A stretch of DNA of 64,000 nt from Kiritimatiellia bacterium (GTDB taxonomy: Bacteria > Verrucomicrobiota > Kiritimatiellia > UBA8416 > YA12-FULL-48-11): positions 637,005 to 701,004 of the forward strand of contig JAQUPZ010000002.1 of NCBI GenBank assembly GCA_028716365.1, written 5' to 3'. The translations under genes were made by a program, and so were the position numbers. A model generated the notes under the pieces. The model searched no databases. It saw nothing but the letters and a program-made list of their open reading frames with translations, and was not told the origin of the DNA. Shown here in pieces: positions 18,685 to 27,767 of the stretch (position 1 is its first letter; the number at the start of each line of letters is the position of its first letter).

Positions 18685-19941
18685 TTACTTGCCACTCACA
18701 TTATAACAGAGTAACACGTCCTGGTCTCGAATATAGAGCTTCCCATTAACGATCACCGGGTGTGTCCAGCTGTTTTTGGTACTACGATCAGGCTGGTTGA
18801 ACCGCCCTTTCTCGACATATTCTTTTGAGTTTGCTTCGATGAGAGCAATTGATCCGGGACCAGATTCACTGCGGATATAGAAATGACCATCGGCATAGGC
18901 TATTGATCCTTTACCAACACCCTTGTGCGTCCATGCAACCTGACCAGTCTTGAAATCCATGCAAACCCAGCCTCCCTTATTGGAATGGCCATAGACAAAA
19001 CCGTTCAGAAGGATTACACCACCATGATGGTTTTCCATGAACTTGTTGGTGTAAATTTCTTCAACCTTGAATTCTGAAGCATCCTTGGAAACCTTAAAGG
19101 CGTTACATCCGATGCCATAACCGGAAGTCACATAAACCTGGTTGTCAGCATAAATTGGCGTCGGAACAACAGCAACCTTACCCGGACGATTACCGCGCCA
19201 GAGAACTTTCCCGCTGGCCACGTCTATTCCCACAACACTTGCCGCTGTCAACTGGATAACCTGTCGAACGCCGAAAATGGTCTCAAGAATAAGTGATGAA
19301 TAATGGGCAGGGTCTGTGAAACTTCCAGTTTGCCAAACTGCTTCACCGGTTTTCTTGTTAAGCGCAATTATTGCTCCTTTGCTTCCTCCTGGAGTCGCAA
19401 AAACTTTATCACCGTCTACGAGCGGTGATTCAGCATAGCCCCAACTCGGTGTACGCCCGCCAAAATCCTTGGTCAGGCTTTTTCGCCAGATTTCCCTGCC
19501 TGTGGCAGATTCAACACACACCAGATCACCGTGTTGATTAAGCGCGTAAACAAGATCACCATCAACCGTCGGTGTACCTCGCGGGCCAATGTAACCACCA
19601 TATGCACCGACAGCTCCCATCTTGGCAGACCAGAGTTTCTTGCCGGTGGATTCATCAAGTGCTATCAACTGACTTGCATTATCTACATCACCCATCGTGA
19701 AAATCTTCCCCTTCACGACGGAAAAACCGGAATATCCTGCTCCCAACCCGGTAATTTTCCATGTCAGAGACGGGCCTTCAGCGGGCCACTGCTTAAGCAA
19801 ACCGGTTTCTCTGGATATATCGTCGCGATTCGCTCCACGCCATTGCGGCCAGTCGAAACCTTTTGCTGTCTGCCCATCACCTGCAACAATAAGACCGAAC
19901 ACCAATCCAAAAACAATTACCATCTTCGTCCTTAAGTACAT
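18685..19941 (-). CDS. Secreted PQQ-like beta-propeller protein
   Basis: The 418-residue protein has a signal peptide (about residues 1-26) and the opening FDWPQWRGANRDDISRE, followed by about seven PQQ-like blades (ALDESTGKKLWSA, CVESATGREIWRK). It is the first gene of the propeller and redox run. A 160-bp gap separates it from the next paralog, so the 3' genes may have their own promoter. The 54-bp gap to the LarA-like gene upstream does not rule out read-through. Function unknown. Confidence 0.88.
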   Translation of the reverse strand: MYLRTKMVIVFGLVFGLIVAGDGQTAKGFDWPQWRGANRDDISRETGLLKQWPAEGPSLTWKITGLGAGYSGFSVVKGKIFTMGDVDNASQLIALDESTGKKLWSAKMGAVGAYGGYIGPRGTPTVDGDLVYALNQHGDLVCVESATGREIWRKSLTKDFGGRTPSWGYAESPLVDGDKVFATPGGSKGAIIALNKKTGEAVWQTGSFTDPAHYSSLILETIFGVRQVIQLTAASVVGIDVASGKVLWRGNRPGKVAVVPTPIYADNQVYVTSGYGIGCNAFKVSKDASEFKVEEIYTNKFMENHHGGVILLNGFVYGHSNKGGWVCMDFKTGQVAWTHKGVGKGSIAYADGHFYIRSESGPGSIALIEANSKEYVEKGRFNQPDRSTKNSWTHPVIVNGKLYIRDQDVLLCYNVSGK

Positions 19942-19995
19942 GATTCACCTTTCTATAAGTTTCTGATCAGTTTACCCGTTATATTACAATTATTA

Positions 19996-21255
19996 TCATG
20001 CTTTTGACACAGGTATTGGCAGTATTTCGCTGCTTTGATTTATTATCCCTATCTTCAGATTCTTGTCCAGCTTCAACCGGTACTTTATGTAATCAGGCAA
20101 ATCTGTATCGCTGAGATAATGAAAGCCCATGATATTACTCTGCATCGGATCCATCATCAATGTTGCCTTATAGTTCCTTTTTATGTGATTAAGATACATG
20201 CATTCCGATGCGCAGAACCGGTCATGAACCTGTTTCTTCTTCAGCATCTTCCACAAGGTATCGTCATCATACCCGCCAAGCTTGGCCATTTCTTCACCAT
20301 GTGTCGGCGCAATCCCTTCAGGACATGGCGATACCAGTATTATTTCGCCGCCTTTTCTTGTTGCCAGTTCCGCCGAGAACAATCCCTTGTCGCACTGAGT
20401 TAAATCATAATCAGCCGGATACGTACTGCTCAGGGTGATATCCGCATACTGCCGGAACTTTACGCCGAATACCTTCATCCCCCATTTCACACCTTCACGA
20501 TGCGCCTTTATAAAATGTCCTGCTACAGACTTCAGTATATGCCCATGTTCATCAATTATAACATTGACGATAAAATGCAGTCCTACCTCGCGGGCAAAAT
20601 CTTCCATTTCTTCCCTGCACGGAGTCAGAATTTTACCCAACTGCTGCTCTGTTGCTCCCAAAAGATGCATTGAACAGACAGTTTCCTGACCTGCAACACC
20701 CGGCAGCAGAATCTTCGCCCCGCCACTCCAGCCCGTCGGGTGATGTGGCAGAATCCCTCCGACGGCTATCCTGAAATCTGCCTGCATGAAGTCTTTATTG
20801 ACGAAAATCCTCGTCCCCCGCCGCGTCACTCCCTTGTCGATCAGTTTTTTTCTATCGAGGCAATTGTGTCCCTTGACTTCAATACGGCGTAAAACCTCTT
20901 TACCGAACTTCCGCTTAATTTCTTCGGCGGTCATCGCACGATGTGTACCATATGCAATTATCAGTTTTACCTGCTCGTCTTTCACTCCAGCTGCATTAAG
21001 TTCATCCAGAATTACCGGTATTATTTTCCCCTGCGGCGTAAGTCTCGTCCGATCATCACCCAAAATCACGACCGATGCATTCTTCGGAACAATATCGCCG
21101 AGCCTGCCAGTTCCGACCGGATTGGCAAGGGAACGCTTAATTTCCCTTATCTCGCTCTTTGGTCTTGGAAATTTATTTGCATGCAGATTGAAGACCATGT
21201 TCTTTTCAGGAATATCGAGCTTTATGTTCTTTTTACCGAAATTGATAGAAACCAT
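19996..21255 (-). CDS. LarA-like nickel-pincer racemase (DUF2088 family)
   Basis: This 419-residue protein matches the lactate racemase LarA superfamily, which interconverts 2-hydroxy-acid stereoisomers by hydride transfer to a nickel-pincer cofactor. The motif GTHR holds H105, matching catalytic His108 of Lactobacillus LarA. PHHPTGWSGGAK holds H171 and K181 (His174 and cofactor-bound Lys184), and ETVCSMH ends at H197 (Ni-ligand His200). The spacings 171-181-197 equal 174-184-200. The substrate is probably a sugar acid rather than lactate, judged from the neighbouring hexuronate-type transporter and sugar isomerases. The cofactor genes larB, larC and larE are not in the window. Confidence 0.88.
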   Translation of the reverse strand: MVSINFGKKNIKLDIPEKNMVFNLHANKFPRPKSEIREIKRSLANPVGTGRLGDIVPKNASVVILGDDRTRLTPQGKIIPVILDELNAAGVKDEQVKLIIAYGTHRAMTAEEIKRKFGKEVLRRIEVKGHNCLDRKKLIDKGVTRRGTRIFVNKDFMQADFRIAVGGILPHHPTGWSGGAKILLPGVAGQETVCSMHLLGATEQQLGKILTPCREEMEDFAREVGLHFIVNVIIDEHGHILKSVAGHFIKAHREGVKWGMKVFGVKFRQYADITLSSTYPADYDLTQCDKGLFSAELATRKGGEIILVSPCPEGIAPTHGEEMAKLGGYDDDTLWKMLKKKQVHDRFCASECMYLNHIKRNYKATLMMDPMQSNIMGFHYLSDTDLPDYIKYRLKLDKNLKIGIINQSSEILPIPVSKA

Positions 21256-21269
21256 GTCCCGGATTCTCC

Positions 21270-22787
21270 TTACAACTTATTCAGCATTTCAATAACTTTC
21301 TTTTCATACATTTCCTGCCATTGTGGAGCCATAAGGCAATTATCATCTTCGTAATCACCACGACCGACGGCATCTTTTGTCGGGGCATAATGAATATATC
21401 CGTTAGAATACGCCGCGATGAATGTGTTTTTGAAAGGTGAAGCTTTTTTGATGTTCAATCCTATTTCAACAAACAATTCGCCAGGGAATGTTACCAGCAC
21501 AAAATCACCGATTTTCATCACCTGTACTTCCAAAGGCAGGGTTGGAGAACCGGCTTTTTTGTTTATCTCGGCACGTTCCCTCAAAACACGAAGGTTGGTT
21601 TGGATCCTGGCCAGTTTTTCCATCGCATAAATATTCTGCTGATATTTCTCAATATTTTTCAGATTCTCCGCGTCCAGAGTAGGTAATTCCATCTCACCCA
21701 TCTTTTTCTGGTGTAAATACCAATACGAATAATAAGAGGGATATTCAGGGCTGAACTTGTATTTTATCAACAGCGGCAAAAACGTCTTGAAGTTCAAACT
21801 TGTCCCCGCAAGTGACTTGAGCAGTTGTTCCTGTTCGGCTTCCATCTCTTTAATTCTCAGAGGTATATCCGTTCTACGCGGTACTTGTATGGTTTCTGTA
21901 AGTACTTTAATTGTTGTATCGCTTGCCTTGGCGCTCCGCCAGGCATCCAATACACTCAATCCCAGAATCATTCCCAGAGGCTCACTGTTCCTGGGCCGAT
22001 TGACATCCTTGTAATAAATCTCGGTAACATCCCCTGCCGCTCCTTGGAGAAATAACGATATAAAATCTTTGCCAATATTATGATCAATCACATTTGATGT
22101 AAATCCCGGCAGTTCGGCTGTCACCCCGCCACCTGAAGCACCACAATAGGCATGCGCAGTGAAATTATAAACCAATGCGAAGGGTTTGCCTTCCGTAGTA
22201 TCAAGTCGTAGCACTCCGATCTGCGGATCGATCGGCCCGACACCAGCCACCTCATCATCTTCTGGCGAAGGATTTGCATGCCTCTCGGTCCAGTCTTTGC
22301 CATTTTTAAGCTTGATCCTGCGATTCATCGTTATCCGGCTTTCTTTGCCCAAGCCGACTCCGATTTTCACCTGTACCATATTCGCGCAGGCTTGCCTGAC
22401 CGCATCCACCGTCTTCTCAACCACATCATCGCATATTTGTCCTCCCACGAGATGGGTATGCGAAGCGTTTACGAGTACATTCGTTTCCTTGATTTTAAAT
22501 TCCTTCTCAATTTTGGTCCGAACGTTTGCCAGAAAATCATCGGCTATTTCGTAAATTCCGCCTATCGCAATCACATCCATCGACAATATGACCACCTTTG
22601 TTGTCCCGTCATCCAGTACAAGCGCCCTGGCATAAAGCGGGTCATGGATTTTGATCCTTCCTTTCTTGTCCAGACCGAGCGACGCCTTTATCGCCACATC
22701 ACCCATTATTTCACCGGCTTCCCATCGTGTAATATCGCTCTTTCCAATACCCGCCATCAGGATTTCTGAATCTTTATTTTTTTTCAT
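21270..22787 (-). CDS. Neutral/alkaline ceramidase-like hydrolase
   Basis: The 505-residue protein resembles the N-terminal domain of neutral/alkaline non-lysosomal ceramidases. It has an opening AGIGKSDITR, a metal-binding NASHTHLVGG near residue 110, and QGAAGDVTE near 245. It has no signal peptide and lacks the C-terminal domain of true ceramidases, which are usually longer. Such short cytoplasmic-looking forms are common in PVC bacteria next to sugar-catabolism genes, where a ceramide substrate is unlikely. It ends 14 bp before the LarA-like gene. I treat it as a metal-dependent hydrolase of unknown substrate. Confidence 0.82.
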   Translation of the reverse strand: MKKNKDSEILMAGIGKSDITRWEAGEIMGDVAIKASLGLDKKGRIKIHDPLYARALVLDDGTTKVVILSMDVIAIGGIYEIADDFLANVRTKIEKEFKIKETNVLVNASHTHLVGGQICDDVVEKTVDAVRQACANMVQVKIGVGLGKESRITMNRRIKLKNGKDWTERHANPSPEDDEVAGVGPIDPQIGVLRLDTTEGKPFALVYNFTAHAYCGASGGGVTAELPGFTSNVIDHNIGKDFISLFLQGAAGDVTEIYYKDVNRPRNSEPLGMILGLSVLDAWRSAKASDTTIKVLTETIQVPRRTDIPLRIKEMEAEQEQLLKSLAGTSLNFKTFLPLLIKYKFSPEYPSYYSYWYLHQKKMGEMELPTLDAENLKNIEKYQQNIYAMEKLARIQTNLRVLRERAEINKKAGSPTLPLEVQVMKIGDFVLVTFPGELFVEIGLNIKKASPFKNTFIAAYSNGYIHYAPTKDAVGRGDYEDDNCLMAPQWQEMYEKKVIEMLNKL

Positions 22788-22823
22788 TAAGCAATCCTTT
22801 CAGAAATGAAACAGGAACCTGCT

Positions 22824-24131
22824 TTAATGGCTGCCTGTTTCAACAGCCTCGGTGGCTTTTCTTTTTAGAATAGAATCAAATGCAGATATTGCCAGCAAAC
22901 ACAAAACCGCCAGTACAGGAATTGAAATAAACACGGCGGCATAACTGCCGGTTTTGTCAATATACTTGCCTATTACAGGGTTAACCAGGGCTGACAGAAC
23001 GTTTCCGAACATTCCAAGTACCCCTGATACAAGACCAACATGTTTAAACGAAAGATCCTGTATGCATGCAGTGTAATTTACCATTATTGATGTAATTCCA
23101 AATCCTGCCATTCCCAGCAATCCAATGCCCATCCATGGACTGGGAACTTTTGTAATCAATGCCACTGGCACTATGAATGCAACCGACATGGCAATAGCGG
23201 CACCCCTGGCCTTCTTGAGAGACCATCCACGGCCAGTCAGGAACTTTACCACCGCGCCGCCAATAATGTTGCCCAGGTCCGCACCAAGAAAAATAGGAAT
23301 TGTAACCACACCAGCTGCGAAAACCGTAAAGCCACGCTGGTCATGCATATATTTCGGAATCCATTCATTCAAAAAATACCAGCTCGGATTTACACACATT
23401 GAAACCACCATCAGCATCCAGAACGCGGGATGCATCAATACTTCTCGCATAAAACTTTTGAGAGACTCAAGTTTCCCGGCTGGTTGCCCGTTACCAGTTT
23501 CCTGCGAGCCATGATGCCGGACCGATGTCACCGCATCGTAAGCATTACTTCCTTTACGTGTCGAAGCATACCACAACAAAATCCAGAATAATCCTGCTCC
23601 GCCGATGATGAGAAATGCCCATCGCCAGCCATATAGTAATGCCAGAGGTGTGATTATCAGAGAAGCAGTCAAAGAACCCACCGCGGCGCCGCTATTAAAT
23701 ATTCCATTGGCCAGTGCGCGATCTCCCGGCGGCATTGCATTTGCAACTATACGCGTAGCGCACGGCCAGTTGAATGCTTCCCCAACCCCCAGCGCTGCGC
23801 GTGTAAAAAGCAACTGCCTGAAACTGAACACGAACGCTGCAGCCGCGCCCGACAAAGACCAGAATCCCACAGCAAGGGCATATGTAAACCGCAGGGCAAA
23901 ATGATCAGCTATAAAACCAGCCGGTACATGTACAATCGCATATGTCAGGCGGAATGCGGATACCAACTCGCCATATTGTTCATTGGAAAGATCAAACTCC
24001 TTGCATATCATTGGCGCACATAATGCAATAGTCTGCCGGTTTAAATATGTCAGCAAGGTTGCGATGAACAATACTATGGCAAGCCACCATTTCCACATAC
24101 CCTTTTTGAAAAGGAAAGACGTATTAATCAT
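22824..24131 (-). CDS. MFS transporter, ACS family, hexuronate-transporter-like
   Basis: This 435-residue permease has about 12 hydrophobic helices and the ExuT/anion:cation symporter signature near the N-terminus: LTYLNRQTIALCAPMI, then FRLTYAIVHVPAGFIADHF. The helix-4 region TRAALGVGEAFNWPC is also typical. Known members import hexuronates, galactonate or similar organic anions with protons. The start at 24131 has GGGAG upstream. An 8-bp inverted repeat (GAAACAGG, 22808-22815 and 22834-22841) straddles the stop codon. Together with the LarA-like and isomerase genes it suggests uptake of a sugar acid. Confidence 0.9.
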   Translation of the reverse strand: MINTSFLFKKGMWKWWLAIVLFIATLLTYLNRQTIALCAPMICKEFDLSNEQYGELVSAFRLTYAIVHVPAGFIADHFALRFTYALAVGFWSLSGAAAAFVFSFRQLLFTRAALGVGEAFNWPCATRIVANAMPPGDRALANGIFNSGAAVGSLTASLIITPLALLYGWRWAFLIIGGAGLFWILLWYASTRKGSNAYDAVTSVRHHGSQETGNGQPAGKLESLKSFMREVLMHPAFWMLMVVSMCVNPSWYFLNEWIPKYMHDQRGFTVFAAGVVTIPIFLGADLGNIIGGAVVKFLTGRGWSLKKARGAAIAMSVAFIVPVALITKVPSPWMGIGLLGMAGFGITSIMVNYTACIQDLSFKHVGLVSGVLGMFGNVLSALVNPVIGKYIDKTGSYAAVFISIPVLAVLCLLAISAFDSILKRKATEAVETGSH

Positions 24132-24196
24132 TCTTTACTCCCGGACTTTAAATCCAACATGTGGTCGACATATTTTTGGATCTTTTCCGAAAAACA

Positions 24197-25027
24197 TTAA
24201 GCCTTGATCCTCTGTTTAAGAACGTCAAATACCTTTTTGCACTTGAACACAGCGGCGTCAGGATCAGTCGTGTATCCCCAACCGAGTTCGGCAGTCAAAT
24301 ATCCTTTATAACCGTCTTCAACCAGCGCCTGCAGGAACGGTTCAAAACAAATTCCACCTTCTCCAGGTACCTTGTGGTCATCCGACTGCCCGCCATTGTC
24401 ATCAATATGAATATGATAAGGAATTCCTTTCAATAGTTTGATACAGTCGGGGAGCGGTTCCTTGTTCACAAAACAGTGCCCTGTATCCAACACTATGCCC
24501 AGCTCATCAAAACCATAATCCTTTATGAACCGCACACCATCTTCAACCGTTACGACCAAATCTGTCTCAAAACGATGGGCAGGTTCCATGAAAAGCAAAA
24601 CTTTTTTCTCATCCGCAAATTTAAGCAATTGCCCTACACTATCGGCCAATACTTCCATGCCGTTATCATATCCCTGGCCAAAAAGGGTATGCCCCGGGCA
24701 GATACTGACTTTGTTACAGCCGAATAATGTCGCAGTAACAATACTTTTTTTGATGTAGTCAACACTGGCAGATTGAATCCCTGAATCAGGACTGCACAGA
24801 CATGTAGGATAACGGAACTGGGCAGGAATAAACGCCGAAATGGCAATGCCGAGTTTGTCAGTTAATTTCCCGATACGGCTGGCTTCGTCTTTGCTGATAT
24901 CATCGCAGTATGCATGCGGTCTGCCGCCCCATATTTCCACGCCATCATAGCCAAATCCTGCAACTCTCTTAATGGTTTCATCGAGCGGATAGTTGAAGTA
25001 AACAAATGTAGAGATACTTAATTTCAT
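24197..25027 (-). CDS. Sugar phosphate isomerase/epimerase (xylose isomerase-like TIM barrel)
   Basis: The 276-residue protein fits the AP-endonuclease-2/xylose-isomerase-like TIM-barrel family. Candidate metal ligands are seen in order: Glu in FMEPAHRFE (about residue 147), Asp in VLDTGHC (about 180), His in YHIHIDDN (about 207) and Glu in TAELGW (about 246). Such enzymes epimerise or isomerise keto-sugars or inososes. The start has a GGGGG run upstream. It sits 65 bp before the transporter gene, consistent with one pathway. The exact substrate is unknown. Confidence 0.88.
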   Translation of the reverse strand: MKLSISTFVYFNYPLDETIKRVAGFGYDGVEIWGGRPHAYCDDISKDEASRIGKLTDKLGIAISAFIPAQFRYPTCLCSPDSGIQSASVDYIKKSIVTATLFGCNKVSICPGHTLFGQGYDNGMEVLADSVGQLLKFADEKKVLLFMEPAHRFETDLVVTVEDGVRFIKDYGFDELGIVLDTGHCFVNKEPLPDCIKLLKGIPYHIHIDDNGGQSDDHKVPGEGGICFEPFLQALVEDGYKGYLTAELGWGYTTDPDAAVFKCKKVFDVLKQRIKA

Positions 25028-25047
25028 CTATGCCCCCTTCAAACAGC

Positions 25048-25105
25048 AAACCCGGAACCTGCGCTACCACCCTTGATTTGACTTCTTAAAGCAGGTCCCG
25101 GGTTT
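25048..25105. repeat. Long inverted repeat between the two isomerase genes
   Basis: AAACCCGG plus ACCTGC (25048-25062, with one unpaired A) is complementary to GCAGGT plus CCGGGTTT (25091-25105), enclosing a 28-nt loop. On the minus strand the loop reads AGGGTGGTAGC, which resembles a T-box-type core. On the plus strand it ends in a T-run, like a terminator. Its orientation of action is uncertain. Confidence 0.45.
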
Positions 25106-25196
25106 TTAAAAAATTACGTTTATTCCTCTACCTTCTGATATTATTACACTGAATCCTGGTGGTTCAGATTATCAGCGTAATACTATCGTTGGTAGC

Positions 25197-26078
25197 TTAC
25201 CCTTTACGGATCAGCCCCTCCAGCATCTTCTTCATCTTAACAGCCTCGACCATGATGTTGGGCGCACCGCTTATATCAACTACAACATTACCGTTGTAAC
25301 CGACTTTCTTCAGCATTTTGATTATTTTCGGGAAGTTGATATTTCCCTTCCCCGGTACATAGTGATAGGCCTGTGTCCCGTCATTATCCGACATATGCAC
25401 CAGCTTGAGATATTTCTTACCAAGCTTCAGGATGCCCATTTCAAGGTATTCCTTGGTTGCATGGATATGGGCAACATCGAACACCACTCCCATGTTCTTT
25501 CTTTTGCACGCCTCAAATATACCGATCAAACCGTCGACTGACGAAAGGAAATCGCCCGCACGCAATTCCACGGCAAAGTCAAGTTTCCGCTTGGCCGCGG
25601 CATCTGCACATTTGCCAAGCTGACTGATTAACACTTTCCGCAGTTGCGCCCAGGTGAATCCTTCCGGCACCTTCACCTCAATTGGCGGACCGCCACGATA
25701 AAGCGCAGTCCGTACATCAGGGATCAATTCAGGTGGAAGATAGAAACACAGTGTAGCCAGTTTGGCACCGACACTTTTGATCATGTCGCATATCTGATCA
25801 AACTGCGCGATTGTCTTCTTCTGCAACTTGGGATCGAGAGAGAACATCTCGTACGCCACACACATGATGCTGGGTATTTTAACTTTCTGCTCTTTACTTC
25901 TGGCAATCACCTCATCCCATCGGTCGATATATTCCTGGTTCCCAGTTTCAATTTCCATCTCGAGAGAATCGAAACCAGCGTCACCGACTTCCTTAATCAC
26001 TTTAAGTACATTATTAATGCTCGGGGGAAGACCGTACTTGGTAATAGGAATGGTAAAACCGCAAATCACCTTCATCAT
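25197..26078 (-). CDS. Sugar phosphate isomerase/epimerase (xylose isomerase-like TIM barrel)
   Basis: This 293-residue TIM-barrel protein belongs to the same superfamily as the 276-residue neighbour but is only distantly similar. Candidate metal-site segments are FDSLEMEIE near the N-terminus, FAVELRAGD (about residue 173), VFDVAHIHA (about 205), LVHMSDND (about 233) and NVVVDISG near the end. The terminal ligand is Asp where Glu is usual. GGAGAA lies 8 bp before the ATG, and a possible promoter lies at 26126-26154. It probably acts with the nearby LarA-like enzymes on one sugar acid. Confidence 0.85.
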   Translation of the reverse strand: MMKVICGFTIPITKYGLPPSINNVLKVIKEVGDAGFDSLEMEIETGNQEYIDRWDEVIARSKEQKVKIPSIMCVAYEMFSLDPKLQKKTIAQFDQICDMIKSVGAKLATLCFYLPPELIPDVRTALYRGGPPIEVKVPEGFTWAQLRKVLISQLGKCADAAAKRKLDFAVELRAGDFLSSVDGLIGIFEACKRKNMGVVFDVAHIHATKEYLEMGILKLGKKYLKLVHMSDNDGTQAYHYVPGKGNINFPKIIKMLKKVGYNGNVVVDISGAPNIMVEAVKMKKMLEGLIRKG

Positions 26079-26125
26079 AATTAATTCTCCTTAATCTACG
26101 TTTGATTTTTCTATATAAGGGGAAA

Positions 26126-26154
26126 AACTTAGCCATATTAGGCCATTCTGTCAA
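26126..26154 (-). promoter_or_regulatory. Candidate promoter for the 293-residue isomerase gene
   Basis: On the minus strand a perfect -35 box TTGACA (26154-26149) and a weak -10 TAAGTT (26131-26126) are 17 bp apart. The spacer holds a near-repeat (ATGGCCTAA then ATGGCTAA) that could be an operator. The isomerase start is 48 bp downstream. Confidence 0.4.
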
Positions 26155-26211
26155 GGATCGGAGCCAGAATAAGGAGGAGATATCAAACAATTTTTGACCA
26201 GCTAAACTTTC

Positions 26212-27498
26212 TCAATCAAAAAATGGATAACTGCAGCCGGCGTGTGTAAGGACACTGACTTTTGCCTGTGATCCATGACTCCTTATCGCTGAATCTACGG
26301 CCTGCTGGATATCAGCAAAGTATTCCATATTCATCCTCTGGGCGTATTGTTTGCTGACACCACTTGATACAAGCATGAACTTTTTCCGTTTTGCCATCCT
26401 GCCCAATGTAACCCCTCCGGATACGGCTATTGGATCAACTGTTTTGCCACCATACGCATCTTTCAACAGTCTGTCAGGATCACTGTCCCCGATATAGTCT
26501 GCATATTCAGGATGAGGACCGATGCCTTCGCAACATTCAGTAGTGAGTATGATAGTCCCTCCCGGCTTTGTGAGTAAATCGGGGGCAAAGACCGCTTTGG
26601 TCGCCTGCCAGAAATCAATTTCCGCCGGATAGGAACTGGCAACGGCTATCTCAACCTTCTGCCTGGCTTTTATTCCGTAAACCTCGCGCATCATTTCAAC
26701 CCCTGCCCTGTGCGCCTTCACAAAATGACCGGCAACGGCTTTATATATCCGCCCATCAGGAAGATTGATCACATTGACAATAAAATCCAACCCGATCAGT
26801 TCCACCCAGCTCTCCATCTTGTCACGGCTTGGAGTTGTCGGCGCGCCGAACATGTTTTCTTTTGTCGACGCATACTGTAAATGAAATGACGCAACGGTTT
26901 CTTCGCCGGTTACGCCGGGGAATATTATCTTTGCACCACCACCACAGCCGGCGGCCGGATGTGGTACGATACTTCCGACGGCAATCTTTATTTTGGCCTG
27001 TGAGACCCTCTTATCAAGCCAGATCGGAACACCATCATCAGCAACACCCATATTAACCAATCCAGCCACTTTATCCCTGAATTCAGAATTGTAGATCTTG
27101 ATCCGGTTGAAAACCTTCCGGCCAACTTTGTGAATGATTTCTTTTTCTGTCATTGGCCGATGCGTTCCCAGCGCCATAACAATGAATATCTGCTCATCTT
27201 TGACACCGGCTGAATTCAACCGGTCAAGTACTATGGGAATAATCACATCAGCAGGAGTGTGCCGGGTAAGATCATCACAGATAATACATATCTTATCAGC
27301 AGACGTTATTTTCCTGCCAGCAATGATTCTTTTAAGAGACAAACTGCCAACTGGATTATCCACCGCTTTCTCGATCAGACCTTTTGTATCTGCCGGTATT
27401 TGAACACTATTAGGCGAAAGTATTTCGAGGAAATTACCGTCAGGAACATTGAACTTTAAATTTCCTTTTTCACCGTACGGAATGGTTATCTTTGCCAT
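26212..27498 (-). CDS. LarA-like nickel-pincer racemase (DUF2088 family), second copy
   Basis: This 428-residue LarA homolog keeps the same functional positions as the copy at 19996: H113 in GTHRPMT, H180 in VPHPAAGCGGGAK, K190 at the end of that motif, and H206 in TVASFH. The 180-190-206 spacing equals His174-Lys184-His200 of LarA. The two copies are clearly diverged, so they probably differ in substrate or act at different stereocentres. They bracket the transporter, ceramidase-like and isomerase genes. A long hairpin lies upstream at 27575-27738. Confidence 0.88.
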   Translation of the reverse strand: MAKITIPYGEKGNLKFNVPDGNFLEILSPNSVQIPADTKGLIEKAVDNPVGSLSLKRIIAGRKITSADKICIICDDLTRHTPADVIIPIVLDRLNSAGVKDEQIFIVMALGTHRPMTEKEIIHKVGRKVFNRIKIYNSEFRDKVAGLVNMGVADDGVPIWLDKRVSQAKIKIAVGSIVPHPAAGCGGGAKIIFPGVTGEETVASFHLQYASTKENMFGAPTTPSRDKMESWVELIGLDFIVNVINLPDGRIYKAVAGHFVKAHRAGVEMMREVYGIKARQKVEIAVASSYPAEIDFWQATKAVFAPDLLTKPGGTIILTTECCEGIGPHPEYADYIGDSDPDRLLKDAYGGKTVDPIAVSGGVTLGRMAKRKKFMLVSSGVSKQYAQRMNMEYFADIQQAVDSAIRSHGSQAKVSVLTHAGCSYPFFD

Positions 27499-27574
27499 AA
27501 ATTGTCCTCATGTGTAATTAATAAATGTGATTAAATTGCCCCGTTTTTTTCCGCGTCCTCGCGGAATGGAAACC

Positions 27575-27738
27575 GCAGGTGGCATTTCGATGCCCGAATG
27601 GGACGGAGAAACGGTATGTGGATTTTGCGATGCCGGCAAGTCTTGGGTTCTGTCGCTGTATACGCATACGCGACAGAACCCGTAACGATGCCGGGGCGCA
27701 AAAGATGCATACCGGCTTCTCCGCGAAATGCCACCTGC
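27575..27738. repeat. 164-nt near-perfect hairpin with nested arms
   Basis: The outer arms GCAGGTGGCATTTCG and CGAAATGCCACCTGC (27575-27589 and 27724-27738) are a perfect 15-bp pair. Inside are GGAGAA with TTCTCC (27605-27610 and 27717-27722), CGGTATG with CATACCG (27612-27618 and 27708-27714), TTTTGCG with CGCAAAA (27623-27629 and 27697-27703), and GGGTTCTGTCGC with GCGACAGAACCC (27645-27656 and 27670-27681). The word CGATGCC occurs three times (27588, 27629, 27686). A separate small hairpin CCGCG/CGCGG lies at 27551-27564. No T-run follows the long hairpin on the minus strand. Confidence 0.7.
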
Positions 27739-27767
27739 TTCTTCTAACTACAAATTTGAGACGATTA

